Source of the DNA: Bacillota bacterium
Lineage (GTDB): Bacteria > Bacillota > SHA-98 > Ch115 > JABLXJ01
Assembly (NCBI GenBank): GCA_013178125.1
Contig: JABLXJ010000003.1
Span: forward strand, 39,157 to 103,156
Reading direction: 5' to 3'
DNA length: 64,000 bases
Positions within the stretch are counted from its first letter, which is position 1. Every line of letters begins with the position of its first letter. Below are positions 55,052 through 63,585 of the stretch, piece by piece. The notes under the pieces are model-generated. The model was not told the DNA's origin, searched no databases, and saw nothing but the letters and a program-made list of their open reading frames with translations. The translations under genes and the position numbers were made by a program.

Positions 55052-56692
55052 ATGATGAGAATGCGAAATCTTGGTATTCTGGTGATTGCCGGCTTCGCCA
55101 TTCTGGCACTTGCGTTACCTGTATTTGCTGAGCAATATGTGACCTGGGGAAAGGATGGAAGCTGCGTTCTAACCACCCTTGACGGCGAAAAGATCGAATT
55201 CGCACCTGGCGAGCTTGGAACCTTATTTGGCCCCGGCAAGCAGCCATTCAAGGGCAAGAAGATCGCCATAACCGTTAACGCAGCCGGTCCGAAAGGTGGC
55301 ATATGCGGCCCGCTTTACAGGTTCAGGCCGGCGTGGGAAGAGCTTACAGGCGCGAAGCTGGATATTGTCGAGATACCATTCGCCGAGCATTACACGAAGG
55401 TCATGAACGATCTTAGGCTGGGGATCGGCCAATATGATGGGTTTATGACCGGGTCGTTCTGGTATGGAGACCTAGTCGGCGGCAACTATATAATCCCCGT
55501 AGATGATTATATAAAAGACCCACGGTTCCCGAAGTGGGATCCAAACTCTATGCCCAACTCTCTACGGACCCTGTACAGCTGGGGTGGCAAGATGTACGGG
55601 GTCTTAAACGATGCTGATGGCCAGGTCCTGTACTACCGGAAAGACATCCTCACGGACGCGAAATGGCGTGAGGCGTTCAAAAAAGAATACAAGTACGACC
55701 TGCCCGTCCCACCCAAGACATGGGACCAGGTCCTAGATATCGCCAAATTCTTTAATGGCAAGGACTGGAACAAAGATGGTGAACCCGATTCCGGCATAGT
55801 CCTTCACCCGAAGGTCGGGGAGCAGGGCATGTTCCATTTCATGTCTCTCTCGGCCCCGTTTGTATATCTGCCTGGGCCAAAGGTTGATAAGGCACATAAT
55901 CTCTACTGGTTTGACCCCGAAACGATGGAGCCCCTCATTAATAGCCCCGGCCACGTGAAAGCCCTGGAATTCCTGCTCGAGCTCGCAAAGACCGGGCCTA
56001 AGGCCCAGGTCGGGTGGAGCCTCGGCGAGGCGTGGGACTACTTCCTGCGTGGCAAGTCCATATTCGTGTTCTCCTGGGGTGACGTCGGGGCTCTGGTCCA
56101 GGATACGAGCAGGTCAAAGGTAAAAGGGAAGATCGGCGCGTCCATTCTGCCCGGGTGCTATGAGGTCTACGATCGCTCCAAGGGCAAGTTCGTGAAGCTC
56201 GACAAGCCCAATATCGTCGGCAATACCACAGGCGGGAGTTGGCACGGTGTCATCTCGAGGCTTTCCAAAAACCCCGACGTTGTCTACAGTCTCCTTGCGT
56301 TGCATGCGACTAAACCTGTAAGCCTGTGGAACGCCAGCCGCGGGTGGACTGGGGTTGATCCAGGGTATAAATATCAATTCCTGCCGCCCGAGGGCACGGC
56401 CAATCTAAAGGATTACCTGGCTGAAGGCTGGAGTGAAAACGATATACGGGAGTACCTCAAGGCTTACCACGACAACTTCTATGCAGAGCATGTTGTGACA
56501 TACCTCAGAATACCCGGAGCCTTTGAGTATTTTACAACCCTCGATCAAAACCTGTCAGCGGCTATGAGCGGCCAGCTTACACCCAAGGCCGCGCTTGACA
56601 AGACGGCGAAACAATGGGATGAGATTACAGATAGGCTCGGCCGGGCCCAGCAGCTCAAGCTCTACCAGGAGGCAATAGGTTACAAGAAGTAG
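55052..56692 (+). CDS. Extracellular solute-binding protein of a carbohydrate-type ABC importer
   Basis: 546 aa. Signal peptide: MMRMRN then a hydrophobic core to about residue 27 ending ALPVFAEQ; no lipobox Cys. The mature part is family 1 solute-binding: GAKLDIVEIPFAEHYTKV, YDGFMTGSFWYGDLVGGNYI, MYGVLNDADGQVLYYRKDI and a late Trp/Tyr-rich segment. The length is large for the family, like the binding proteins for oligosaccharides or polyols. ATG 55052 follows AGGAGGTG. Ligand unknown. Confidence 0.9.
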   Translation: MMRMRNLGILVIAGFAILALALPVFAEQYVTWGKDGSCVLTTLDGEKIEFAPGELGTLFGPGKQPFKGKKIAITVNAAGPKGGICGPLYRFRPAWEELTGAKLDIVEIPFAEHYTKVMNDLRLGIGQYDGFMTGSFWYGDLVGGNYIIPVDDYIKDPRFPKWDPNSMPNSLRTLYSWGGKMYGVLNDADGQVLYYRKDILTDAKWREAFKKEYKYDLPVPPKTWDQVLDIAKFFNGKDWNKDGEPDSGIVLHPKVGEQGMFHFMSLSAPFVYLPGPKVDKAHNLYWFDPETMEPLINSPGHVKALEFLLELAKTGPKAQVGWSLGEAWDYFLRGKSIFVFSWGDVGALVQDTSRSKVKGKIGASILPGCYEVYDRSKGKFVKLDKPNIVGNTTGGSWHGVISRLSKNPDVVYSLLALHATKPVSLWNASRGWTGVDPGYKYQFLPPEGTANLKDYLAEGWSENDIREYLKAYHDNFYAEHVVTYLRIPGAFEYFTTLDQNLSAAMSGQLTPKAALDKTAKQWDEITDRLGRAQQLKLYQEAIGYKK

Positions 56693-56740
56693 AGCGGGGG
56701 AGCGTGGTAGGGAAGGGTAGGTATAACAGGATATAGAGCG

Positions 56741-56796
56741 GCTTGCGACATGGTGGGTCTGGAGGTTGGCTTGTTCTAGACCCACATGTCGCAAGC
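56741..56796 (+). other. Hairpin between binding-protein and permease genes
   Basis: GCTTGCGACATGGTGGGTCT (56741-56760) pairs with AGACCCACATGTCGCAAGC (56778-56796), one bulged base, 17-nt loop. An ATG at 56786 lies inside the stem. Probably lowers expression of the permeases relative to the binding protein. Confidence 0.65.
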
Positions 56797-56815
56797 TGAA
56801 GGGGGTGTCAGGGCC

Positions 56816-57661
56816 TTGTGGAAGAGCAAGATTAAATTCGCCTTTCTGATTCCTGCGGTAGTATGGGTCCTCATATTCACCATCTTCCCTCTAATCTACT
56901 CACTGAGGATGAGCTTTTTCAATATCCGGATCGGGCAAGGCGATGTTTTCATCGGCCTCACCAATTTCGCCAGGGTTTTCACAAATGAACAGGCACGGAG
57001 CGCGGCGCTTGTCACCTTAAAAATCGTCGTCGTAGCGGTCGCCGTGGAGCTCGTGCTGGGCCTTGCGCTCGCTGTCTTATTCAACCGCGTCATGCCCGCA
57101 AGAGGGCTGCTGCGCACCATCCTCACGATGCCGCTTTTCGCTACGCCGATAGCCATAGGTTATCTCTTTTTCACCATCTTCTATGAAGAAGGTGGGCTCA
57201 TAAACGGCTTGATACCCTGGAAAGTCCCATGGCTCTCGGACCCCGGGCTGGCCGCTCTCTCCATATCCATGGTGGACATATGGCAGTGGACCCCGTTCTG
57301 TTTTCTTGTGTTCCTTGCTGCGTTGCAGGGTCTTTCCGATGAATTGTACGAAGCGGCCATGATCGAGGCGTCCTCAGGTTGGCAGATATTCCGCTATATC
57401 ACCCTGCCACTCATTCAACCAACGATCGTCATAGTCCTGCTTCTCAGGCTCGCGGAGGCATTGAAGCTCTTCGATATACCTTTCAGCCTCACAGGAGGTG
57501 GCCCGGGCACGGCTACTCAGGTTTACTCGCTCTTCACATACAGGACGGGACTGCGCTTTTTCGACCTCGGGTTCGCATCCGCCCTCTCATATGTGATGTT
57601 GGTTGTGGTCATGATAATCGTGAGCTTCTTCTTCAGGCACCTGCGGCAGATATACGACTGA
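56816..57661 (+). CDS. ABC carbohydrate-type importer, permease 1
   Basis: About 281 aa, six hydrophobic segments, MalF/UgpA-like. The EAA coupling loop is YEAAMIEASSGWQIFRYITLPL and the C-terminal FFRHLRQIY is typical. Frame is open from ATG 56786, but that codon sits within the hairpin stem; TTG 56816 follows GAAGGGGG at a good distance and leaves the usual KIKFAFLIPAVVWVLIF N terminus. Partner of the next gene. Confidence 0.9.
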   Translation: MWKSKIKFAFLIPAVVWVLIFTIFPLIYSLRMSFFNIRIGQGDVFIGLTNFARVFTNEQARSAALVTLKIVVVAVAVELVLGLALAVLFNRVMPARGLLRTILTMPLFATPIAIGYLFFTIFYEEGGLINGLIPWKVPWLSDPGLAALSISMVDIWQWTPFCFLVFLAALQGLSDELYEAAMIEASSGWQIFRYITLPLIQPTIVIVLLLRLAEALKLFDIPFSLTGGGPGTATQVYSLFTYRTGLRFFDLGFASALSYVMLVVVMIIVSFFFRHLRQIYD

Positions 57662-57729
57662 TTTTAGCCTACGACTGATGACCGACTCGAGTTAATCTAT
57701 TTATATTATAAATCTACTCATTTGAAGGG

Positions 57730-58602
57730 ATGAAGGGAAAGGAGGACGGGGGGTTGAGCAGCACACGCAGGCGAACTAAAAGCGTTATTATCCTGATTTT
57801 GGCCATCGCTGCTGCATTGTGGGCCTTTATGCCGTTTTACTGGGCGCTGAGCACGAGCCTGAGGAGCCCTCTCGAGACATTTACAGTAGCGGGCCTCGGG
57901 GTGCCATTCGTCCAGTTCAAGCCGACGCTCGCCAACTGGATCGACCAGTTATCTATAGGCGAGACGCAGCGAGCCCTCGTGAACAGCACCATCGTCGCAG
58001 TATTCTCGACCATCATCGCTTTGATCCTGGGCATCCCGGCCGCGTATGCCCTGGCGAGGTTCCGGTTCTTTACCATAAAGAATAGGGATATTACGGTATG
58101 GTTCCTTTCCCAGAGGGTGCTGCCGCCCGTTGTGACGGTGATCCCATTTTTTCTGATGATGCGCTCGGCAAGGCTCCTGGATACCAGGACGGCTCTCATC
58201 CTTGCAAATGCCACGTTCATTCTCCCCTTTGTCGTTGTGATTATGCGCCAGACGTTTGCGGATTTGCCCCTGGAGCTCGAGGAGTCCGCCCTTGTCGACG
58301 GGGCAACCCATCTCAGCATTTTGAGGAATATATCCTTGCCGCTGGCGGCACCCGCGATCGCCGCTACAGCCCTGATTATATTGGCCTTTACCTGGAATGA
58401 ATTCCTTTTTGCGCTCACCATCGGGAGCCGGCAGGCCGTCACAATACCCGTCCACATGGCGGGCGCAGTGGATACCCGCGGGGTCCAGTTCTGGTTCATG
58501 GCCGTCCGGGCGCTCGTTGCCATGCTGCCGCCAACGTTGCTTGCGCTCTTTGCCCAGCGCTATATTGTCCGGGGTCTCACGCTGGGAGCGCTCAAAGGCT
58601 AG
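57730..58602 (+). CDS. ABC carbohydrate-type importer, permease 2
   Basis: 290 aa, six membrane segments, MalG/UgpE-like. EAA loop LEESALVDGATHLSILRNIS, then LPLAAPAIAATALIILAFTWNEF. TTG 57754, preceded by AAAGGAGG, may be the true start. No ATPase gene follows; systems of this type often borrow a shared MsmK/UgpC-like ATPase encoded elsewhere. Confidence 0.92.
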   Translation: MKGKEDGGLSSTRRRTKSVIILILAIAAALWAFMPFYWALSTSLRSPLETFTVAGLGVPFVQFKPTLANWIDQLSIGETQRALVNSTIVAVFSTIIALILGIPAAYALARFRFFTIKNRDITVWFLSQRVLPPVVTVIPFFLMMRSARLLDTRTALILANATFILPFVVVIMRQTFADLPLELEESALVDGATHLSILRNISLPLAAPAIAATALIILAFTWNEFLFALTIGSRQAVTIPVHMAGAVDTRGVQFWFMAVRALVAMLPPTLLALFAQRYIVRGLTLGALKG

Positions 58603-58620
58603 CTCCCCAAGCATGCGTAG

Positions 58621-58889
58621 TGACAACTTTCTTGGCAGGTCACGCGCAGGAGTGCCAAATTTATGGGCAGGTACTCGCTCATCTTGCCAATATTCTTGGC
58701 AGTTTGCCCCGGTCAAAGGTGAAAGTGCCAATATTCTTGGCAGGTCGCGCGTAAAAGTGCCAAGATTCTAGGCAGTTTTGCCGCACTCAGGGGTTAGCCT
58801 GCCTAATTTCTTGGTAGAGTGGGGGCGGGCCTGCCAAATTCCTTGGCAGGGGGGTGGGGGGTGGGGCATCCTGCCAAGTTTCTTTGCAG
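58621..58889. repeat. Array of eight phased 18-bp palindromes
   Basis: Imperfect palindromes of the form TGCCAAnnTTCTTGGCAG begin at 58621, 58653, 58685, 58726, 58758, 58800, 58832 and 58872. The steps are 32, 32, 41, 32, 42, 32 and 40 bp, close to three or four helical turns. The region between copies is not conserved, apart from GTCACGCG/GTCGCGCG-like stretches. It begins just after permease 2. Too short and irregular for CRISPR. Confidence 0.85.
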
Positions 58890-59110
58890 GCGCCGTGTGG
58901 CGCCTGCGTCTGGAATTTATTTTACGTCGCATAATAGATATTATGTTAACTAAAAATCGAAGAGGCCCAAAAAGGACCAGAAAAAGGCCCGGGAATGAGT
59001 CGCTGGTCAAGCATGTAACCTGAACCACCTGAACCAGTTAGTTTAAGTTCATTTCCCGGGCCTGTCCGTCTTCCTAATTGTGTTCCTCAATGTACAACGT
59101 TGCTTTCCAA
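58890..59110. terminator. Convergent intergenic region with GC-rich inverted repeat
   Basis: GGCCCGGGAATGA (58986-58998) and TCATTTCCCGGGCC (59049-59062) pair with one bulge across a 50-nt loop. It lies between convergent genes and may end both transcripts, though no T-run is present. Confidence 0.45.
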
Positions 59111-59138
59111 ATTGACAAATTTGGATTGACAAATTTGG
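59111..59138. repeat. 14-bp tandem duplication at the synthetase gene end
   Basis: ATTGACAAATTTGG is present twice head to tail (59111-59124, 59125-59138), directly after the stop of the minus-strand gene. Confidence 0.85.
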
Positions 59139-61307
59139 TTACTGCGCTACCGCGCTGCCCGGCATTACACTGTCCACCACTTCCTGCTTCCTCGTCTCCT
59201 TTGAAGGCGCCAGCATGATCTTCACATCAAGTGCCGACAGGCCCTTCTCATAGGCGAATACAGGATTGATATCTAGCTCGGCGATCTCGGGGAAATCCAG
59301 AGTGAGCTGGGCGATCCTGGCTATGGCGTCAACCAGGGCGTCCATATCCGCCGGAGCCTCTCCACGAAATCCGCGCAACAGCGTATATGCCTTTGTCTCC
59401 TTGATCATATCCTCGATCTGCCGTCTCGTAAGCTTATAGGCCATCCGGAATGATACATCCTTCAGGAGGTTGACGTAGATGCCGCCCATGCCGAACATGA
59501 TCATCGGACCGAACTGCGGATCACGTGACATCCCTATGATCATCTCGCGCCCCGGAGGCATCATTTTCTGCACCTCGATGCCTGAAATCTGTGCATTCGG
59601 CATCTTGATCCGCACCGTTGAAATGATCTCGTTGAAATTCCTGCGGATGTCATCAGCTGATCTGATGTTGAGCTTGACGCCGCCCAGGTCCGTCTTGTGC
59701 TGGATTTTGGGGGCCGCTAGCTTCAGTACGACCGGATATCCCATTTTCTCAGCGGCTTTTACAGCCTCTTCGACCGTCGTAGCCAGAACAGACGGAGCCG
59801 CCGGAATTCCATATGCATCAGCCACCTGTGCGGCCTCGCTCCCGATCAGATTGGTGCGCGAATCCTCCCGGACCGACGCGAAGATGGCGGCAACACGCTC
59901 CCTGTCCGGTGCGGGCCTCAAAGCCCGTTCCCTACCCTCTTTTTCAATTTGCTTCCTTAAAATGGAATATTTAGTAATTCCATCTAGAGCGTTAACGGCC
60001 GGCTCGGGGAACGGGAAGGTCGCGATGCCAGATTTCTCGAGATAGTCGACAGCACCTCCCACGAGCTCTCCGCCCATAAATGAGGCCAGGACCGGCTTCC
60101 CAGGATGTCTTGAGCGAATACCCACAAGAGCCTCAGCGGTCTCTTCAGGTTGAGTAACAGTTTGGGGGGTGAGCAAAACCAGCACGCTATCGACGTTTTC
60201 ATCAGACATAATGTGCTCCATCGCATAGGCATAGCGGTCAGCACGAGCATCCCCGATAACATCCACCGGGTTATGAATATTGGCCGTTTCAGGAAGCCCA
60301 ACCTTCAAAGCCTCTGTCACCCTATTGGAGAATTGGGCCATGGTCAGGGCAGAGGCTTCAATATTGTCGGTAGTTATGATGCCTGGCCCGCCAGCGTTGG
60401 TCAGGATGGCTACCCTGTTACCTCTGGGGAGCGGCTGGCTCGTAAATGTCGCCGCGAGCGAGAACAGATCATCGAGCTTTTTGACGCGCATTACATTGCA
60501 CTGTTTAAATACGGTTTCATAGACGCGGTCGTTCCCGGCAAGAGAACCTGTATGTGACGATGCGGCCCGGGCCCCCGCCGCGCTCGTGCCCGATTTAAAG
60601 ACGATTACAGGCTTTACCTGGCTGGCAGCGCGCGCGACGTCCATGAAGCGCTGGCCCCCTGTGATGCTCTCGATATAGCAGATAATAACCTTTGTATCAG
60701 GATCGCCGGCAAGATAATCTATAAAATCGGTCTCATCAAGACCAGCCTTATTGCCAAGGCTTATAAACTTGCTGAATCCCAGGCCTCGCGTAACGCTCCA
60801 GTCCAGAATCGCAGAGCCAAGCGCCCCGCTCTGAGAGATGAAGGCAATATCCCCCGACAGGGCAAACTTGGGAGCAAAAGAGGCATCCAGGGGCGTCCGT
60901 GTGTCCATAACGCCGAGGCAGTTCGGCCCAACCAGCATCATAGAGTAGCGATTGCAGATCTCGGCGAGCTCCCGCTCCAGCTTGGCACCGGCAGACCCCG
61001 TTTCTTTGAACCCAGCCGTAATGACGATCAGGCTCCGGACGCCGCTCTTACCGCACTCCTCTGCAGCGGCTAGGACGCCGGAAGTCGGTATAACTATAAT
61101 CGCCAGTTCGGCCTTTACCTCAGAGATACTTGGGTAGCAGCGCAAACCGGCGATTTCAGTTTCTTTAGGGTTAATGGGGTATATGTCCCCCTTGAACCCG
61201 CTGTTTATCACATTTTTTAAGATCGAATTGCCTACCTTACCTTCAACCTTTGAAGCACCAATCACAGCAACGGATTTTGGCCGAAAAAGCGTGCGCAAAT
61301 CAGCCAT
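59139..61307 (-). CDS. ADP-forming acyl-CoA (acetate-CoA) synthetase, fused alpha-beta
   Basis: Makes ATP from an acyl-CoA with ADP and phosphate, giving the free acid; common in anaerobes that ferment amino acids. The alpha part (residues 1 to about 460) has the CoA-binding FRPKSVAVIGASKVEGKVG and SQSGALGSAILDW, and the phosphohistidine-bearing SSHTGSLAGNDRV. The beta part (about 490-722) is an ATP-grasp with GYPVVLKLAAPKIQHKTDLG and ELDINPVFAYEKG. 722 aa, normal for the fused form. Substrate range cannot be read. Confidence 0.94.
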   Translation of the reverse strand: MADLRTLFRPKSVAVIGASKVEGKVGNSILKNVINSGFKGDIYPINPKETEIAGLRCYPSISEVKAELAIIVIPTSGVLAAAEECGKSGVRSLIVITAGFKETGSAGAKLERELAEICNRYSMMLVGPNCLGVMDTRTPLDASFAPKFALSGDIAFISQSGALGSAILDWSVTRGLGFSKFISLGNKAGLDETDFIDYLAGDPDTKVIICYIESITGGQRFMDVARAASQVKPVIVFKSGTSAAGARAASSHTGSLAGNDRVYETVFKQCNVMRVKKLDDLFSLAATFTSQPLPRGNRVAILTNAGGPGIITTDNIEASALTMAQFSNRVTEALKVGLPETANIHNPVDVIGDARADRYAYAMEHIMSDENVDSVLVLLTPQTVTQPEETAEALVGIRSRHPGKPVLASFMGGELVGGAVDYLEKSGIATFPFPEPAVNALDGITKYSILRKQIEKEGRERALRPAPDRERVAAIFASVREDSRTNLIGSEAAQVADAYGIPAAPSVLATTVEEAVKAAEKMGYPVVLKLAAPKIQHKTDLGGVKLNIRSADDIRRNFNEIISTVRIKMPNAQISGIEVQKMMPPGREMIIGMSRDPQFGPMIMFGMGGIYVNLLKDVSFRMAYKLTRRQIEDMIKETKAYTLLRGFRGEAPADMDALVDAIARIAQLTLDFPEIAELDINPVFAYEKGLSALDVKIMLAPSKETRKQEVVDSVMPGSAVAQ

Positions 61308-61727
61308 AATCTACAGATCATCTCCTCAAAACGTGGTCGATATCGTCAGCGATAGTCAGTGTATGATTTAATTCCCTCTCTGGTTTGAAAATAAACCGCG
61401 GGCGAGGCCCTCACCAGCTCGGGCCCGTAACAGCACCCCCCTCCCCTAATATAAATAAAACACGCGAAGATACATTAAACACCGAAAAATATTAAGCTAA
61501 GAAAACAAGCGGATTATGGTAAAACCAGGGAAAATTGAAAACAAGAACCGGCACAGGCATGCATAATAATCCCCCCTTCCCCCATGATAATCTGGGGGCT
61601 TTCACAGAGAGAAAACCTGGACGCCGCGCCACGTTTACATGTTTATCATTCATTGTTTATATAGAATTTTGGCCGCTACTATGGTAACATAGAAGGCTAA
61701 CGCATGTCAAGGGAAAGAAAATGCTCC
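61308..61727. other. Intergenic region with a GC hairpin
   Basis: CCCCC-ATGATAATCT-GGGGG at 61580-61599 could be a terminator for the FmdB-like gene, but no clear T-run follows on the minus strand. An AT-rich stretch at 61440-61520 may hold the synthetase promoter; no clean -35/-10 pair is visible. Confidence 0.4.
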
Positions 61728-61961
61728 CTAATGCCCGCAGGTGCTGCAACTCCCGCCCCCACAGGAGGTGCACCCTCCACTTGAAATTGAGCTGCTCTTG
61801 AAGCTCGAACCGCTGTTGTATCCGAAGGTTGAAAGCAGTTTCTTGACATTCGCTGCGCCGCACCTAGGGCACTTTACGCCTTCGGCGCTGCCTGTTACCA
61901 GCTCCTCAAACCTTGCCCCGCATGATACACATGAGAATTCATATAAAGCCAAGTGCATCAA
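61728..61961 (-). CDS. FmdB-family zinc-ribbon protein
   Basis: 77 aa. N-terminal zinc ribbon ALYEFSCVSCGARFEELV with a second CPRCGAANVKK pair, then a Ser/Gly-rich tail ending CTSCGGGSCSTCGH. FmdB-like proteins are putative regulators of unclear role. Start 61961 or the next codon. The final Cys-rich tail may bind metal too. Confidence 0.85.
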   Translation of the reverse strand: MMHLALYEFSCVSCGARFEELVTGSAEGVKCPRCGAANVKKLLSTFGYNSGSSFKSSSISSGGCTSCGGGSCSTCGH

Positions 61962-62067
61962 CCCCTTGTTCTACGTTGCTCTGCGTTGTTCTACGTTCTC
62001 GACCTACATTCCTTCGAACCGCGACAACTATATACTGTAAATACTGTAATTACACTATTTCATTATA

Positions 62068-63585
62068 CTACTTCTTATTGATCTTTGAAAGCATCTCCCT
62101 GGCCTTCTGGTTCCGCGGATCAGCTTCGAGCGCCCTTCGCAGTTCAGAGCGGGCATCATCGGTCATGTTTTTGGCGTTGTATGCAACGGCAAGATGGTAG
62201 TGGGCTATTGATAGCATATCCGGCGCAAAGTCCGTCTCAAACAGCAGGGCCCTCCTCAAAGTCCTGATAGCATCATCCAGCGAGCCTTTTTTGTAATATG
62301 CCCAGCCAAGGCTATCCATGAAGACCGGGTTCGCAGGCTCGAGGCTGATCGCCCTTTCCAGGAGGTTTATAGCGCCATCGACGTCCTTCCCCGAATCAGC
62401 ATACAAGAAGCCGAGATTATTATAGGCGGTGGCATTCTGAGGTTCGGCAGTGATCACCGTCTTGAACTGTTTTTCAGCATCTTCGAATCTTCCGAGCTCC
62501 ATGTAGGCGAGGCCCAAATTATTACGTGCCAAAGTGTGTGCTGGCTCGAGCTCTATGACGCGCTTAAAGGCCTCCACCGCCTTTTCGTAATGTCTCTTTT
62601 CCATGAGCGACAGGCCTTCCTTGAATTTCGCCCTCATCTCATCGATCTCTTTCACCTTGAATATGTCATCTTTCACCCCGATATTTACCTTCACGTCCCG
62701 TACCACCTGGATGAGCTCGCCGTCCCTCGTCTGAAAGACGGCCTTTGCGGGGAGCCACAACCCCCTGGCCGCCCGCGTCATTGTAATGGTCCCGAGGCGA
62801 TTGCCATCAACGCCGAGCACCATCATGGAATACTCCCTATCGCCCGGCTTGAGTGCCGCGCCGCCGGACCCGGATTCAGATGACGAGGCCTTGAGAAACG
62901 CCCGTATCCCAAAGAGTCTAGCAATCTCGCCTTGAAGTATTGCAGCATCATCCGCCGCAACCCAGAGCTTCTCCCGGGCCTCACTCCCGCTACGTGCGCC
63001 CGCGCCGGAGGAGTCGAAGGGCAGTGAATCGGTCGGCATGGTCAAAATGAAGCACTCCCGGCCGAGGATGTTATCGGACCCGACGTATTCCAGATTGCTG
63101 ATCTTGCTCGCGTCCTGCACCACAAATCTTAGGCTGAACATCAGCAGGTCGAGCATTGATATATCGAGGTCCTTCATGAGCCTCGGCCTGCCACCCTTCG
63201 GGATTAATATCCTATCGCCCCCCGAGAGGATTATGCGATCTCCGACCCGGTCGCTGCCGGCGCCTCCAGCGCTCTGCGCGCCTGCGGGGGCGTCTGGTTG
63301 CATGTATTCTATGAAGAATCGCCCGGGCTTCTTGAATGTTATATGCAGGCTTATGACCTTGCTCACACCATTCTCGGTATATGTGTTGACGAAGACAGCC
63401 TTGAAGTCCTTTATATCCCTGGTCGCTGCCTCTATATTTGATATGATCTGGTCGCGGGATGGCCCGGCCGCCGAGGCTCCTATCCCCAGAAATACTGCAA
63501 TCCCCATCCCAGTCAGTATTGCCGCAGCCATAAGCCTAAAGACAGGAGAACGCAGGCGATTTCGAATCAAATGCCCAACGCCCAT
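62068..63585 (-). CDS. Exported LolA-like / TPR-repeat protein
   Basis: 505 aa. A signal sequence (residues about 18-40, AAAILTGMGIAVFLGIG) is followed by a LolA/LolB-like beta domain (about 45-310: FKAVFVNTYTENGVSKV, ITFKKPGRFFIEYMQP) and, from about 325, four or so TPR units such as EKAVEAFKRVIELEPAHTLA, ARNNLGLAYMELGRFEDAEK and DAIRTLRRALLFE. LolA-like domains bind lipidated proteins or lipids; the TPRs suggest a scaffold. Function unknown. The linker APAGAQSAGGAGSDR is low-complexity. Confidence 0.8.
   Translation of the reverse strand: MGVGHLIRNRLRSPVFRLMAAAILTGMGIAVFLGIGASAAGPSRDQIISNIEAATRDIKDFKAVFVNTYTENGVSKVISLHITFKKPGRFFIEYMQPDAPAGAQSAGGAGSDRVGDRIILSGGDRILIPKGGRPRLMKDLDISMLDLLMFSLRFVVQDASKISNLEYVGSDNILGRECFILTMPTDSLPFDSSGAGARSGSEAREKLWVAADDAAILQGEIARLFGIRAFLKASSSESGSGGAALKPGDREYSMMVLGVDGNRLGTITMTRAARGLWLPAKAVFQTRDGELIQVVRDVKVNIGVKDDIFKVKEIDEMRAKFKEGLSLMEKRHYEKAVEAFKRVIELEPAHTLARNNLGLAYMELGRFEDAEKQFKTVITAEPQNATAYNNLGFLYADSGKDVDGAINLLERAISLEPANPVFMDSLGWAYYKKGSLDDAIRTLRRALLFETDFAPDMLSIAHYHLAVAYNAKNMTDDARSELRRALEADPRNQKAREMLSKINKK

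Noticed and set aside
58621..58889. Possible CRISPR array
   Set aside because: Repeats are 18 bp, imperfect and palindromic, intervals are 14 or 22-24 bp, and no cas genes are present.
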